DNA from: Bifidobacterium catenulatum subsp. kashiwanohense JCM 15439 = DSM 21854
GTDB lineage: Bacteria > Actinomycetota > Actinomycetes > Actinomycetales > Bifidobacteriaceae
Direction of reading: 5' to 3'
DNA length: 64,000 nucleotides
Assembly (NCBI RefSeq): GCF_001042615.1
Contig: NZ_AP012327.1
Location: 1,736,001-1,800,000 of the forward strand
How positions within the stretch are numbered: the stretch's first letter is position 1; every line of letters starts with the position of its first letter. This document shows, piece after piece, positions 45,733-60,565 of this stretch. Both the position numbers and the translations under genes were made by a program. Below the pieces are notes generated by a model. That model was not told the origin of the DNA. It saw only the letters and a list, made by a program, of their open reading frames with translations, and made no database searches.

Positions 45733-45793
45733 TCGGGATCGCCCGAATAGTTCTCGCGCACAAAACCATTCCGAAACAGACAACCCAAACGAC

Positions 45794-45836
45794 AAGGTGG
45801 TTTGCACATATATCGAACATATGCGCAAACCACCTT
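45794..45836. terminator. Bidirectional hairpin between convergent genes
   Basis: AAGGTGGTTTGC (45794-45805) pairs perfectly with GCAAACCACCTT (45825-45836); the stem continues inside with CATAT/ATATG after one mismatch. It lies between the stops at 45732 (+) and 45864 (-). Confidence 0.65.
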
Positions 45837-45863
45837 CATCGACTCATTTCGCGCCGCTACAGC

Positions 45864-46313
45864 TTACTGACCGCCTGCATAGGCACCCGCATCAAGACCG
45901 TCGACATCCAGACCATCTGAACCAGGACCAAATTCCCGTCCACCCGGTCCTCCGAGGAACTCACGAGCGGACATGCCATTCTCCTTCCGGGACGCATCCA
46001 CAGCCTCCTGCAGCACCTGACGCACCTCGAAACCGTTAACCACGTTCTTCAGTGCCACCACGCCGTTGCCAGACGACTGGTCACGCGTATCCAGCACAAG
46101 CGTGCTCATACCGAAGATACGCTGCAGGAACGTACGCTCCACACTGATGTCAACGATACGAAACAGCTTGATCAGGTTGAATCTCTCATTCAAGATACCG
46201 GTTTTGACGCTCAATTCCCGATCGGTAAGCGTGTATACGGTGAATGTGAATGGCGTACGGCACCAATTACGCTTACGCTGCCGCCACAGGACATTGCCAC
46301 TTGCAACCTTCAT
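45864..46313 (-). CDS. Bacterial PH-domain (bPH2-like) protein
   Basis: A 149-residue protein. TFTVYTLTDRELSVKTGILN then FNLIKLFRIVDISVERTFLQ and RIFGMSTLVLDTRD follow the pattern of bacterial PH domains (DUF304/YdbT type): tolerated start strand, RI.DI core and a final strand pair. A short Gly/Asp-rich tail (GGPGGREFGPGSDGLDVDGL) is unusual. Typical members are membrane-linked, but no helix is present here, so this one is cytoplasmic or peripheral. Function unknown. Confidence 0.65.
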   Translation of the reverse strand: MKVASGNVLWRQRKRNWCRTPFTFTVYTLTDRELSVKTGILNERFNLIKLFRIVDISVERTFLQRIFGMSTLVLDTRDQSSGNGVVALKNVVNGFEVRQVLQEAVDASRKENGMSAREFLGGPGGREFGPGSDGLDVDGLDAGAYAGGQ

Positions 46314-46659
46314 AGGTAATTCTCTTTCTTACCTGACCATAACGGGCCTTTATGGACCGCCTAAGTCCACGGAATACGCCGCGACTACGTGACGTATGCA
46401 ACAACAATCGCAATTCTACCGGCCAGGACACCCAACTTATCTCGAATCACGGAGACAGCGGCAACGGCACGAATCGCAATCACGACCAAGAGCTCATAAT
46501 AAGCGCAGAAGTGTTTCACAGAATGTTTCATGCATCGAAACTGGAACTTTCGACACAAGCGCCATATCATGCTATAGGCTTGGGCGTCAGTAGCGAACCG
46601 ATAAGACATATTCAACCAGCAACACCGCCTCACCTAGATGCGCAATGGAAAGGCATGCA
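46314..46659. other. Gene-free stretch between divergent genes
   Basis: About 345 bp with only short overlapping frames lacking ribosome sites. It holds the promoters of the PH-domain gene and of the gene at 46660. I see no clear palindrome or repeat. Confidence 0.4.
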
Positions 46660-47961
46660 ATGGATTCTGGACAGGGCAGCTTCAATCGCAGGCAGGATGC
46701 CGACGATCTCACCGATTACGTCAACAACGGATGGCTCAGTTCCAACGAATTCGACGGACCGACCTTCCTGTGGAACCACATGATACGCGAAGCCAGTCGA
46801 GAAGGCTCCGACCAACGTAACGATGTGCCGGTCGCCAATCTTTCCGACGCGGACACGGTCATCAATATGCCTATGCAATGGTATTTCGACGCTCTCGCAT
46901 CCATGGTGCCTACCGCGGAACGCACTGACACTGGCGTGGAAATCCCACGCATCGACATGCCGACGTTTTCACTGGATTCGCAGGCATTGTCCGGTGTGGA
47001 CGCGGTGGTCGGCAATGCAGTGGCCAGCACACGTTGGCTTGATGCGGTCGGCAACCTCGCCAAGGCCGTGGAAATGACCGCACGGTTCGTCGGCAATGTA
47101 GCCGACCGCGACAACGAGGGTTTCGACTATCTGAAGGATCTGATTCAGACCGTGCGCGTATACATGGATGCGGTGGCATGCAATGCGGACCCCATGACCG
47201 GCGAGCAGGCGCTGAATATCATCACACAGGTGGCTTGCAATGAGGATTTTCGACTCAACGCCATGCAGATGGTGGAACTGCTTTCCTGCGGATTGTCGTT
47301 CGCACAGTGGGATGATACTCGCATGTTCGCTTACGATGCGTTGAATAAGGGCATTGCCACGATGAGTGATTTCGCCTCGTCTGCTTCGATGTTGTCAAAC
47401 TCGGCAGATGATTCCAACAGCCGCGACATACAAACTGATTCGCAGCCTGTTGCGCAAGCGAAAACCGATTTGAGTTTGTTTGAAGACGATGATTCCTTAT
47501 CCGCAGAAGATTTGAATAATCTCGCGATGCTTGATCCTGCTTTGCTTTCGGAAAAGGAGATTGCGCAGGCCGCGCAGAATCAATTCGATCATGCCGTACA
47601 GTTTTTGCGGCATGACTTGCTGCGGATTAGCGGTGACATTGATGAGGCTGATCGTTTCCTACGTGACAATCATACTTCCGAACCGCTCGCCGATGCATAT
47701 GCGGCGCGATTGATCGCTTCGGAACGGTGGCAGGATCTACTCAATTTTGTCGATCTGGTATTGCGAGACAAACCTAATCAGGTCACGATGATGTTCCCCG
47801 AAGAAGTGGTTCCCTACGAGTGGGAGACGATTCGAGAGGCCGCTTTGGAAGCACTAGGACGTCGCGACGAATTGATTGCGATGTATCAGGAACGTTTAGA
47901 TGACACATATGACCCCAACACCGCACTCAATCATCTGAAACTTCAGGCATGGCAAGACTAA
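46660..47961 (+). CDS. Acidic protein of unknown function
   Basis: A 433-residue soluble acidic protein. The start at ATG 46660 (MDSGQGSFNRRQDADDL) has AAAGG at ribosome-site distance; an ATG at 46645 lacks one. The first half is helical with repeated Asp/Met (TVINMPMQWYFDALASMVPT). A linker of about 60 residues rich in Ser/Asp (SASMLSNSADDSNSRDIQTD) leads to a C-terminal part resembling helical repeats (YAARLIASERWQDLLNFVDL, EAALEALGRRDELIAMYQER), perhaps TPR-like. No catalytic motif is seen. Confidence 0.65.
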   Translation: MDSGQGSFNRRQDADDLTDYVNNGWLSSNEFDGPTFLWNHMIREASREGSDQRNDVPVANLSDADTVINMPMQWYFDALASMVPTAERTDTGVEIPRIDMPTFSLDSQALSGVDAVVGNAVASTRWLDAVGNLAKAVEMTARFVGNVADRDNEGFDYLKDLIQTVRVYMDAVACNADPMTGEQALNIITQVACNEDFRLNAMQMVELLSCGLSFAQWDDTRMFAYDALNKGIATMSDFASSASMLSNSADDSNSRDIQTDSQPVAQAKTDLSLFEDDDSLSAEDLNNLAMLDPALLSEKEIAQAAQNQFDHAVQFLRHDLLRISGDIDEADRFLRDNHTSEPLADAYAARLIASERWQDLLNFVDLVLRDKPNQVTMMFPEEVVPYEWETIREAALEALGRRDELIAMYQERLDDTYDPNTALNHLKLQAWQD

Positions 47962-48284
47962 GAGCTAAGAGCCAACAAGGCTGAGAGATAAGGCAAAGAA
48001 ACTCACCTCAGCCCTCAGCCATACGCATCCTACGTTCAGCCGATATGCCGGTTCATCATGTTGTATTCCGGCTGGACAACGGTCAACGGATGCAATCCCC
48101 GTTCGGATGATGCGCTGAGCGCATTCCAAACGTGCCGCGCTCCATTCCTCACTCACACTGTAGGCAAAAACGTATCGCATCAACAAGTGTGCGATTGTAC
48201 TCCACGGCGACCGGGCACAATCGCACACCTGCTTTTTCATATTGTCTCCAATATTGCCTCCATGCTGCGTATTTCATATCGGAG
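47962..48284. terminator. Intergenic hairpins between the 46660 gene and GH38
   Basis: GGCTGAG (47980-47986) can pair with CTCAGCC downstream (about 48007-48013). A perfect 12-bp stem GTGTGCGATTGT (48187-48198)/ACAATCGCACAC (48217-48228) follows, then CTGCTTTTTC on the + strand. The second is a plausible terminator for either convergent gene. No credible coding frame. Confidence 0.45.
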
Positions 48285-51200
48285 TCAGTAGTGCGAGATA
48301 CGCAGCGTGGCCAACTGGAACGGGGCGAGATGAATATGGGCGCCTTGGGCAAGCATCGGTTCGCGGGATTCGAGACAAATCGGCAAATCCTCGGGCAATC
48401 CGTCGCCTTCCATAACATCGGTTTCTCTTATCAGGCCACCACCAATCGCTTCCGTCAGATGCAGCATGGCTTCGGCATGGCCTCCCGCGGCCTCATACAG
48501 TCGTATTACAAGATCTCCCGAACCATCATCAGCCAATTTCACCCAATCGATGATTGGCATGCCAGACACGGTTTCCAAAGATACTAAAGGATCGAATACA
48601 GGAACATTGCCAATTATCGGCGCATTAAGCTCCGCTGCTGCGTGAAGGGTACGGGCCAGACTCGCGTCGAGTATGACGGACCATTGAAAATCATGCGGTC
48701 CGATATCCTCTTTTGGATCCGGAAACGCCGGTGAGGATAGTAACGACAGTCGGAACATCGTACCGTTCACACGACCGGTAGATCCATTCGTGGCGATGGA
48801 CGTCACATCGGAACCATATATGGAACCGTTGGCAATCGCTACGGAATAACCCGGCTCGTTGAAACGTACAAAACGACGCGTGCAGCTTTCGTATTTCGCT
48901 TCGTCAGAAGGAGTGTTGCGATGTATCGGCCGCTCAATCAGACCATATTGGCAATCGTACTGCGCGATGGACGCAACAACAGACAACGGAAAACCGACTT
49001 TGAGGAAACGCTCCCGCTCATGCCAGTCGACGTGAGCGGCAAAATCAAGCTGTTTGGCTTCACTACGCAACGTTATCGTAGTGTCGATACGGCTCTGACC
49101 AAATTTGGTGCGCACAACCACATAGGCCTCGTCATCCCCTGTTTCCGCGGAAATGATGCAGCCACTCGCCAAGATTTCATAACGAAGAAACGCATCACGC
49201 TCAATCTCCCAAGCATCCCAAACGGACGGCTCGTCTTTCAGCAATTCGTAAGAGCCAAGCCTCATGCCATCGGGGACGAGCTCACGGCCAGCCTGAACAT
49301 CCTTCAAAGATGAAACGGTGCCGTCAGGCTCGATGACGGTCTCGACAAGACCATTGGACAGGATGACACCTCCTGTAGCGGTATGGGTCAACGAAACTTG
49401 CGTACCAGCCACAGGTTCGGCGGGAACCGCCCTCCATGCGTTGCCATCGACCCGATATTCTGCGATTCGCGCACGTTCCAGCACAGGAGCGTCCGGTCTG
49501 GCGCAACGCAGTACCGCACATGCCGAATCAGCAATCATTTCAAGTCGTTTGATATCACGCGCATAATCCGCACGGGCTTCACGATGCACCCATGCGATTG
49601 CGGAGCCGGGAAGGATGTCATGGAACTGGTTGAGCAGCAGCGTTTTCCAAATATCGTCAAGTTCGTCGGTTGGATACGTGTAGGATGAGTCGGCAATGGC
49701 CGCGGCGGCGCACAAATACTCCACCGCCCGTAGCCACGTTTCCTCGTTACGACATCCGCGCTTCATCTCTTGCTGGGAGGTAAGCGTACCTCGATGCAGC
49801 TCCAGATAAAGCTCACCATGCCATATTGGACTTTCTTCACCTGCCTCGTCTACAATCTGCTTGCGTATCATATCGAAAAGTTCGTCAGGCCCACTGGTTT
49901 CGACTTTAGGTAAACCCTCAAGATCATGAAAGCGTTTCAGACGGCCCAGCATCTCACGCGTGGGACCGCCGCCGCCATCACCATAACCGAACAACATAAG
50001 GGCGCAATCGGAAAGATCCTTATCACGGAAATTGTGTTCCGTATACATAAGTTCTTCCGCAGTTACACAAGCCGAATAAGTATCAGAAGGCGGAAAATGC
50101 GTAAGGATACGCGTACCGTCGATGCCCTCCCATTGGAAGGAGTGGTGTGGAAACTCAGTGGTATCGTTCCATGAAATTTTCTGCGTAAGAAACCAGTCAT
50201 ATCCGGCCCTTCGCGCGATCTGAGGCCATGCACCCGTATAACCGAAACTATCTGGCAACCAGATGCCATGTGGTTCAGCTCCCAGATGTTCACGGAAATA
50301 CCGTTTGCCATAGGCAATCTGGCGAATCAATGATTCTCCGGCTGGGAGATTGCCATCAGACTCAACCCACATGCCGCCCACGGGAATGAACCGTCCCTGT
50401 TTAATACGTTGCAGCATGCGGACGAATAGGTCCGGATGGTCCTGTTCAAGCCAGGCGTACTGTTGCGCCGAACTCATCGCGTATGTGAAATCAGGATACT
50501 TATCCATCAATGCGAGCACATTCGATACGGTGCGTGCCACTTTGCGGCGGGTCTCACGCACCGGCCACAACCATGCGGAATCGATATGAGCATGTCCGAC
50601 CGCACTGACATGCAAAGCGGAAGCGTTAGCCGGCTTAGACAGCACTTCAGACAACGCTTCACGTGCTTCGACAACGGTATCCGAATGCTGTTCATCAAAG
50701 ATATTCAAAGAACGTTGCAAAGCCTTGGCTAGCTGGTAATAGCGTGTGGATTCCTTATCCGGCAAAGTTTTCATCAATCCTTGGATAGCATCTAAATCCA
50801 AGTGGTATTCTTCGAAGCGTTCATCGTATTCGGTTAGTTCAGCGGCTCGGAATACATATTGCATCTCAGGTTTTCCAGTGGCATGATCCCCCAGCCCGGT
50901 TTCATCGAAAGTGGTGATACCGAGTATCAGCGGATTGCAGGCCGCTTCAACATACACGGTGAACATGCCATCGTTCCCGATTGCCATATGACACGTTCCA
51001 TCAGCATCAATGAACGGCACCCAGCGATTGCGTGGATGCAATGCTTTGAGAACCGTGCCATCCGACCGATAGACCATGCCTTCAACATGTCCACCTACCG
51101 AATGATCAAGCCAACCTAAATCAATAGACAGTTCCAAGGGCTTGCTTTTCGGATATCCCATTGGCAGTTTTCCTCTCAGCCGAAACCAAGTGGTACCCCA

Positions 51201-51413
51201 AGTGGTTCCCCATACGGAACCTACAGCGAACGGTCGGAATGGCACATCGCCTTTGGATTCATGTACGAAAAACTCTGTCGCAGGCATAGGCTCTCCGGGA
51301 ATGTCAAAGGCTTCAATGGAGAGAGGCTCTATGGTGCGATGAATATGTGGGCGGACGCGTTGCCGAATAACTCGTTCACATCGTGCAAGCTGCTGATCGA
51401 TGTTCAGGAACAT
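48285..51413 (-). CDS. Alpha-mannosidase, glycoside hydrolase family 38
   Basis: A 1042-residue GH38 enzyme. SAVGHAHIDSAWLWPVRETR holds the zinc His/Asp, and the nucleophile Asp is in GIWLPDSFGYTGAWPQIARR. TQKISWNDTTEFPHHSFQWE, LYLELHRGTLTSQQEMKRGC and LLNQFHDILPGSAI are further family landmarks, followed by the long beta-domain region. No signal peptide. I begin at ATG 51413 (MFLNIDQQLARCERV), which matches the family start; upstream in-frame ATGs exist. It hydrolyses alpha-mannosides from N-glycan or mannan fragments inside the cell. The promoter side holds repeats of ACGGTWT (about 51428-51463), maybe a regulator site. No ROK or other N-glycan genes are beside it. Confidence 0.93.
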   Translation of the reverse strand: MFLNIDQQLARCERVIRQRVRPHIHRTIEPLSIEAFDIPGEPMPATEFFVHESKGDVPFRPFAVGSVWGTTWGTTWFRLRGKLPMGYPKSKPLELSIDLGWLDHSVGGHVEGMVYRSDGTVLKALHPRNRWVPFIDADGTCHMAIGNDGMFTVYVEAACNPLILGITTFDETGLGDHATGKPEMQYVFRAAELTEYDERFEEYHLDLDAIQGLMKTLPDKESTRYYQLAKALQRSLNIFDEQHSDTVVEAREALSEVLSKPANASALHVSAVGHAHIDSAWLWPVRETRRKVARTVSNVLALMDKYPDFTYAMSSAQQYAWLEQDHPDLFVRMLQRIKQGRFIPVGGMWVESDGNLPAGESLIRQIAYGKRYFREHLGAEPHGIWLPDSFGYTGAWPQIARRAGYDWFLTQKISWNDTTEFPHHSFQWEGIDGTRILTHFPPSDTYSACVTAEELMYTEHNFRDKDLSDCALMLFGYGDGGGGPTREMLGRLKRFHDLEGLPKVETSGPDELFDMIRKQIVDEAGEESPIWHGELYLELHRGTLTSQQEMKRGCRNEETWLRAVEYLCAAAAIADSSYTYPTDELDDIWKTLLLNQFHDILPGSAIAWVHREARADYARDIKRLEMIADSACAVLRCARPDAPVLERARIAEYRVDGNAWRAVPAEPVAGTQVSLTHTATGGVILSNGLVETVIEPDGTVSSLKDVQAGRELVPDGMRLGSYELLKDEPSVWDAWEIERDAFLRYEILASGCIISAETGDDEAYVVVRTKFGQSRIDTTITLRSEAKQLDFAAHVDWHERERFLKVGFPLSVVASIAQYDCQYGLIERPIHRNTPSDEAKYESCTRRFVRFNEPGYSVAIANGSIYGSDVTSIATNGSTGRVNGTMFRLSLLSSPAFPDPKEDIGPHDFQWSVILDASLARTLHAAAELNAPIIGNVPVFDPLVSLETVSGMPIIDWVKLADDGSGDLVIRLYEAAGGHAEAMLHLTEAIGGGLIRETDVMEGDGLPEDLPICLESREPMLAQGAHIHLAPFQLATLRISHY

Positions 51414-51621
51414 CGTTACCATCCTTACCGATTCCGTTCCACAAACCGTATTCAGCAAACCGTATCATATACCGTGTCAAAAGCACGTTCCAAAAAAATA
51501 TCTGTTCACCAGAAGTCTTTGTGGAATAACAAAAATTCCCTTTGGAAGCCCAAAACAGACTGAGCCGACCGGGAACAGGAAAAGCCTCCCGCACGCTGCG
51601 GGAAACGGACACCGGAAGAAA

Positions 51622-51665
51622 ACAAAAAAAAAGGGGTTCCGGAGCCGAAGCTCGACGGGAACCCC
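51622..51665 (-). terminator. Terminator of the rRNA operon
   Basis: GGGGTTCC (51633-51640) pairs with GGAACCCC (51658-51665), inner GAGC-CGAA-GCTC, then nine T on the minus strand. It lies 12 bp past the 5S. Confidence 0.92.
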
Positions 51666-51677
51666 CTCAAGTTGAAT

Positions 51678-51792
51678 GCGGCGGCGCGCTACTCTCCCAC
51701 ACCCTCTCGAGTGCAGTACCATCGCCGCAGCCAGGCCTTAGCTTCCGGGTTCGGAAAGGGACCGGGCGTCTCACCTGGGCCATGACCACCGC
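51678..51792 (-). rRNA. rrf: 5S rRNA of the rRNA operon
   Basis: About 115 nt, helix I GCGGTG/CGCCGC, differing from the orphan copy mainly in the region around 51727-51732 and in the 3' part of helix I. It is the last gene of the operon. Ends within 2 nt. Confidence 0.93.
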
Positions 51793-52009
51793 AAAACCAC
51801 TCTGAACGGCCGACCACACGGATCGGCCGGCAAACGGAACCGACCACGATTCCGATCGTGGCGGTCCGGGAACCGGACAACGGACGCGAAGCAAATCAAA
51901 CGCCTTACCGATCATCGTCATTGTGACCACAGGAAACAGCATTCCCCGCCATCCAACGAGAAGAACCACCACAGGACGAGACCCAACCCACCAGACATGG
52001 ATCGGAAAG

Positions 52010-57075
<5,066 letters not shown>

Positions 57076-57706
57076 ACCTTTCATGAAGAGAACCAACATG
57101 TGACTCTCAAAAACAAGAAAATCGACATCCGTTTATAAGGAAAACGGACTGTCCGCAAAAACCCCGTCCCGTTTGACCGGCCTCCCGGCACCCACACGCG
57201 AACAACACGCGCGGGCCGTAAGACGGACTGGCAATCATTGACTATAAAGAAGTAGTACAAATACGCTCTTGAGTTCTCAAACCACCACCGCACCAGCAAG
57301 CCGCCCCAATCTCCAGAAGCGAGGCCGCCGTGCCGAGCAGCGAGAAGTAAACTTACACGAACCCGCCGATCCACGCAACCCGAACCCTCACGGACACCCC
57401 GCGAACCATTGGAAAACAACGCATCCACCGGCGTGTCGAAAACACGGGAAAACGGGCGGCGAACGCCACCGCACGGCACAAGACCATCGGAAAAACCCAC
57501 CGCAAACCAACACCCAGGCGTGTCGCAACCGCAGTGAGTAAATGCGCACGGCTAAAGAACAAATACAAGACGACCAGCAGTCAAAACATCCAGCGGGAAA
57601 ACAACACGATTACGCTTGGCACACATTCAGCAGCGTCAATTCGCCCATCCAGCTTGCGTTATGCCATCCAGATTGCGTCTTGCCTCACATTTGCGAGACA
57701 CTCCGC
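57076..57706 (-). promoter_or_regulatory. rRNA leader and promoter region
   Basis: About 630 bp without a gene. Features on the minus strand: the TTTGAGAACT element (57272-57292 region) shared with the spacer, and TATAGT (57241-57246) as a possible -10 close to the 16S. A -35 at standard spacing is not obvious. The distal part, beyond 57300, is GC-rich and shows nothing else recognisable. Confidence 0.45.
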
Positions 57707-59269
57707 CTACCAACGCTTGCCGCACCGTTTACCGCCATTGCCTGGTCTTCCGGCTGCGCTCCAAGGCCCGCGACCCTCGGCATGCAGCACACCAAGATGA
57801 TGCTTCATGGCGACCAGCATGATATGCGTATCTTCCAAGCCAAGATGCCGTTCGCTTTGGGAAGCGTCCAACGCACCCTGACGTTTGGCATACGCATCCA
57901 ACGTGTTATTGCCATACGGATGCTCATCATCGGGAATCGACCCCTCATCCCAACGACGGCTCATCGGCAACGTGTCGATGATCGTAATATTGCCAGCACG
58001 ATAGCTTTCCGCATATCCGGCAACATTCAACATGAAAAAGCTGTGCTCAAACCGGGCGTTGTGTGCAACGTACGGCTGCTGTTCAAGCCGTTGCAGCAAT
58101 CCGACCTGTGCTTCGGGCCATTCGTCAAACAAACGAAAGTCCATGCCGGCACGATCGCGCACATCAATACCGGTAAGGTCGAGAATCAGAGGATTGCCGA
58201 GCAGTGCGTTCTGCGCAGGAACTCCGAAGGAAAGACGCGCCTGGCCGTACGCGTCGCCAGCCTCGTAATAGCCCTGTTCGTAGCAGTAGCCCGAGGGCTC
58301 GCCGGCCGGACGTGGCGAGATCATATTCATGAATTCAAACCCGGCGTCGATGATGTACACGCGAGCCGGATCCGTACCTGTGGTTTCAATATCAATGCCC
58401 ATCACCGTGTCGAGGTCACGTCCAGGGAGGTAGGCGTCACGCCAATCCGACTTTTTGTAATCCGCCAAACGTCGAGACTGCGCGTCCTCCGCCGAGTCAG
58501 CGGAACTTCCAAAAGAGCCAAAAGAAGCGCCTGAACCCTTGCCAGTAGAGTCAAGGGCCCCATAATCGAACACGCGCGAACCTCCTGGACTCGTCACCCC
58601 GCTCAAGTTCGCGCGCGACATGGCGTAATCGCTGGCACGCTTCTGTTCACGTTCTGCGGCACGACGTTCGGCACGGCCATTGACGATCTGTGCGGTGCGA
58701 TCCTGAATATTGTCGAGGTTCACACGGTTGTCCGTTCCGGCAACAGGCTGCAGCACGGGAACCGTCACCCGTTCCCGGCGTTCTTCGGTAATAGTCCACA
58801 AGCCCATCGCAACGCCAATTCGACGCAACATGGCGATTTCGTCGCACAACCGACGGTTCGCATATGCGAGTGCACGAGGCAAACGGTAAGAAGCGATCAA
58901 ACGGTCGAAATCCGTCATGAAAGCGGTGTTACATTGCGCGATGATGGATTCGAGACGGTCGCGTACCGCCAGATCCTTTTTCAGCAGATTATGCAGCTGC
59001 TGGGCGGATAATACCGAATCCTGTATGGAATCCGTTGTCTCCGGAGTCGGCAAAAGCGCGGTATCGGCGGCGTTCAATACGGCAATCAGGTCAATGCTTT
59101 GGCTTTGCGCGGCTCCAATGCCGTGTTCCAAGTCGAGGGATGCGACCCACTGCCAGTCGATAAGCTGGTTGTCGGCGTTTTTTGGCATCGATGCCGACCA
59201 TTGGTTGATGTCTTGCTTGGCTTCAGTAAGCCAGGAACGGCCCGTCTTTGCTTCGTTCATACTTTGCAT
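57707..59269 (-). CDS. DnaQ-fold 3'-5' exonuclease domain protein
   Basis: A 520-residue protein (517 if the second ATG at 59260 is used). The N-terminal 260 residues are helical and unrecognised. A Ser/Gly-rich linker (GKGSGASFGSFGSSADSAED) leads to a DEDDh exonuclease domain: TVMGIDIETTGTDPARVYII (Asp-Glu pair), QPYVAHNARFEHSFFMLNVA (second Asp position is unclear), TIIDTLPMSRRWD, GNNTLDAYAKRQGA and SERHLGLEDTHIMLVAM (His-Asp). It resembles epsilon-like or oligoribonuclease-like nucleases; the role may be DNA proofreading, repair or RNA turnover. The tail is basic (GNGGKRCGKRW). Confidence 0.75.
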   Translation of the reverse strand: MQSMNEAKTGRSWLTEAKQDINQWSASMPKNADNQLIDWQWVASLDLEHGIGAAQSQSIDLIAVLNAADTALLPTPETTDSIQDSVLSAQQLHNLLKKDLAVRDRLESIIAQCNTAFMTDFDRLIASYRLPRALAYANRRLCDEIAMLRRIGVAMGLWTITEERRERVTVPVLQPVAGTDNRVNLDNIQDRTAQIVNGRAERRAAEREQKRASDYAMSRANLSGVTSPGGSRVFDYGALDSTGKGSGASFGSFGSSADSAEDAQSRRLADYKKSDWRDAYLPGRDLDTVMGIDIETTGTDPARVYIIDAGFEFMNMISPRPAGEPSGYCYEQGYYEAGDAYGQARLSFGVPAQNALLGNPLILDLTGIDVRDRAGMDFRLFDEWPEAQVGLLQRLEQQPYVAHNARFEHSFFMLNVAGYAESYRAGNITIIDTLPMSRRWDEGSIPDDEHPYGNNTLDAYAKRQGALDASQSERHLGLEDTHIMLVAMKHHLGVLHAEGRGPWSAAGRPGNGGKRCGKRW

Positions 59270-59411
59270 GGTAGCCGAGAGGGGGCGCAGTACACGTCGA
59301 CGCCCATGAAAAACATACTGCTTCTCGGATGGCGCAATCTCCTTTTTTCAAGATTCGAAAGCGTATCTTAAATTCGTTTATTCCGCTAGATTCAATACAG
59401 GAAAGAAATTA

Positions 59412-59678
59412 ATGTTGCGAAAAACGATTATGTTCACAAAAAATACCATGCTTGACTGTGTCCATGCGCGTTGCGCACGTAGTACGACGTCACGTACGAA
59501 ATCGTTTCGCCATGATGATGACGCAGATGGTGCTGAAAATATCACGCGATATAACGCTGCGAAAAATAATCTTGCGAAATGCAAACATGGTTACTTACAT
59601 ACGTGCGTGTGCCGTGGGGAATGCGATGCGTGCGCGCATCGCACGGGATATACGAACGATGGCATGACGAAAGAATGA
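59412..59678 (+). CDS. Possible small Cys-rich protein
   Basis: An 88-residue frame with GGAAAG 7 bp before its ATG. The C-terminal third is Cys/His-rich (CKHGYLHTCVCRGECDACAH). It is the only plausible content of the 576-bp gap 59270-59845. Codon use is poor, the reading contains simple CG/ATG-rich stretches, and an overlapping frame is also open. I give it low confidence. Confidence 0.2.
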   Translation: MLRKTIMFTKNTMLDCVHARCARSTTSRTKSFRHDDDADGAENITRYNAAKNNLAKCKHGYLHTCVCRGECDACAHRTGYTNDGMTKE

Positions 59679-59687
59679 TGGTATGAC

Positions 59688-59717
59688 AAAAAAGGGAGAG
59701 GCTCGTAGGCCTCTCCC
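59688..59717 (-). terminator. Intrinsic terminator of def
   Basis: GGGAGAGGC (59694-59702) pairs with GCCTCTCCC (59709-59717), followed by T6 on the minus strand. Confidence 0.9.
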
Positions 59718-59830
59718 CCTGCTGGATATTCACGGATTTCCGCAACGATCGGATTCGTAACAACCGGATTCCGTGTTGATTGGATTCCGCAACGCCTTTG
59801 CCGCACATTATGCGCTTACAGCGGCACGTA

Positions 59831-59841
59831 CCCCCCCCCCC
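59831..59841. repeat. Run of eleven C between def and its terminator
   Basis: Eleven consecutive C (G on the def strand) begin 5 bp past the def stop codon. Long homopolymers are prone to slippage; here only the 3' untranslated region would change. Confidence 0.9.
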
Positions 59842-59845
59842 TGGT

Positions 59846-60502
59846 TTACAGCTCGAATCCGAGTTCAGCTGCGGCTTCGTTAGGAACCGGATCGTCGCAC
59901 CAGAAATCCTCAAGATTCTCGTTGGTGGCGAGGCTGCGGATTTCCGCCTTGTCGATATACAGTTCACCGCTTAAATGGTCGGTTTCGTGCTGGAAGATGC
60001 GGGCCGGCCAGCCGTGCAGATGCTCCTCGTGCTGTTTGCCGTCTTCATCTTGCCAGCGGGCTGTAATGTCGAGCCAGCGTTTGCGTACCGCCTGATAGCC
60101 GTCGAAACTCAGGCAGCCTTCGTAAAAGCTTCGGGTTTCGGTGCCGATCGGCTCATAGCTGGGGTTGATGATGACATGGAACGGGAATTCAGCCGCTTCA
60201 CGCGGATCATCGTCATCGTCGTCACGCACATGGTCTTCCACCACGGCGAGGGCCAGTCCAAGACCGATCTGGGTTGCGGCAAGGCCTACGCCCGGCGCTT
60301 CGATCATGGTGACGCGCATGGTCTCGATGAGTTTGTCGAGCGTTTTGCGGCTCAGCTGGCCTTCGTAGGCTGCGGTCTGCTGACGTAGTACCGGTTCGCC
60401 TGCCTGCACGATGGGGAGCAGTTGTTCCTTGCCGCCGGTTTTGATGAGTTTTTCAACCTCGCGGTTGAGTTCGAGGTTGACTTTCGAGTTGCGTCCAAAC
60501 AT
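59846..60502 (-). CDS. def: Peptide deformylase
   Basis: A 218-residue zinc/iron deformylase: APGVGLAATQIGLGLALAVV (motif GxGLAAxQ), FYEGCLSFDGYQAVRKRW (EGCLS), and HGWPARIFQHETDHLSGELY (QHExDH variant). It removes the formyl group from new proteins. AAGGAA precedes the ATG. It follows glmM on the same strand after about 60 bp, so they may share a message. Confidence 0.95.
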   Translation of the reverse strand: MFGRNSKVNLELNREVEKLIKTGGKEQLLPIVQAGEPVLRQQTAAYEGQLSRKTLDKLIETMRVTMIEAPGVGLAATQIGLGLALAVVEDHVRDDDDDDPREAAEFPFHVIINPSYEPIGTETRSFYEGCLSFDGYQAVRKRWLDITARWQDEDGKQHEEHLHGWPARIFQHETDHLSGELYIDKAEIRSLATNENLEDFWCDDPVPNEAAAELGFEL

Positions 60503-60565
60503 GGGTTTCCTTCGCGTATTGGTTCGGGATTTTGGATTGCCGAATGATGTGTATCGGCAGTTTGG

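Noticed and set aside
45800-45825. LexA/SOS box (CGAACATATG)
   Set aside because: It lies in the loop of a terminator hairpin between two stop codons, not in a promoter.
47965-48240. 91-residue minus-strand frame
   Set aside because: No ribosome site, no family resemblance, and it spans two hairpins.
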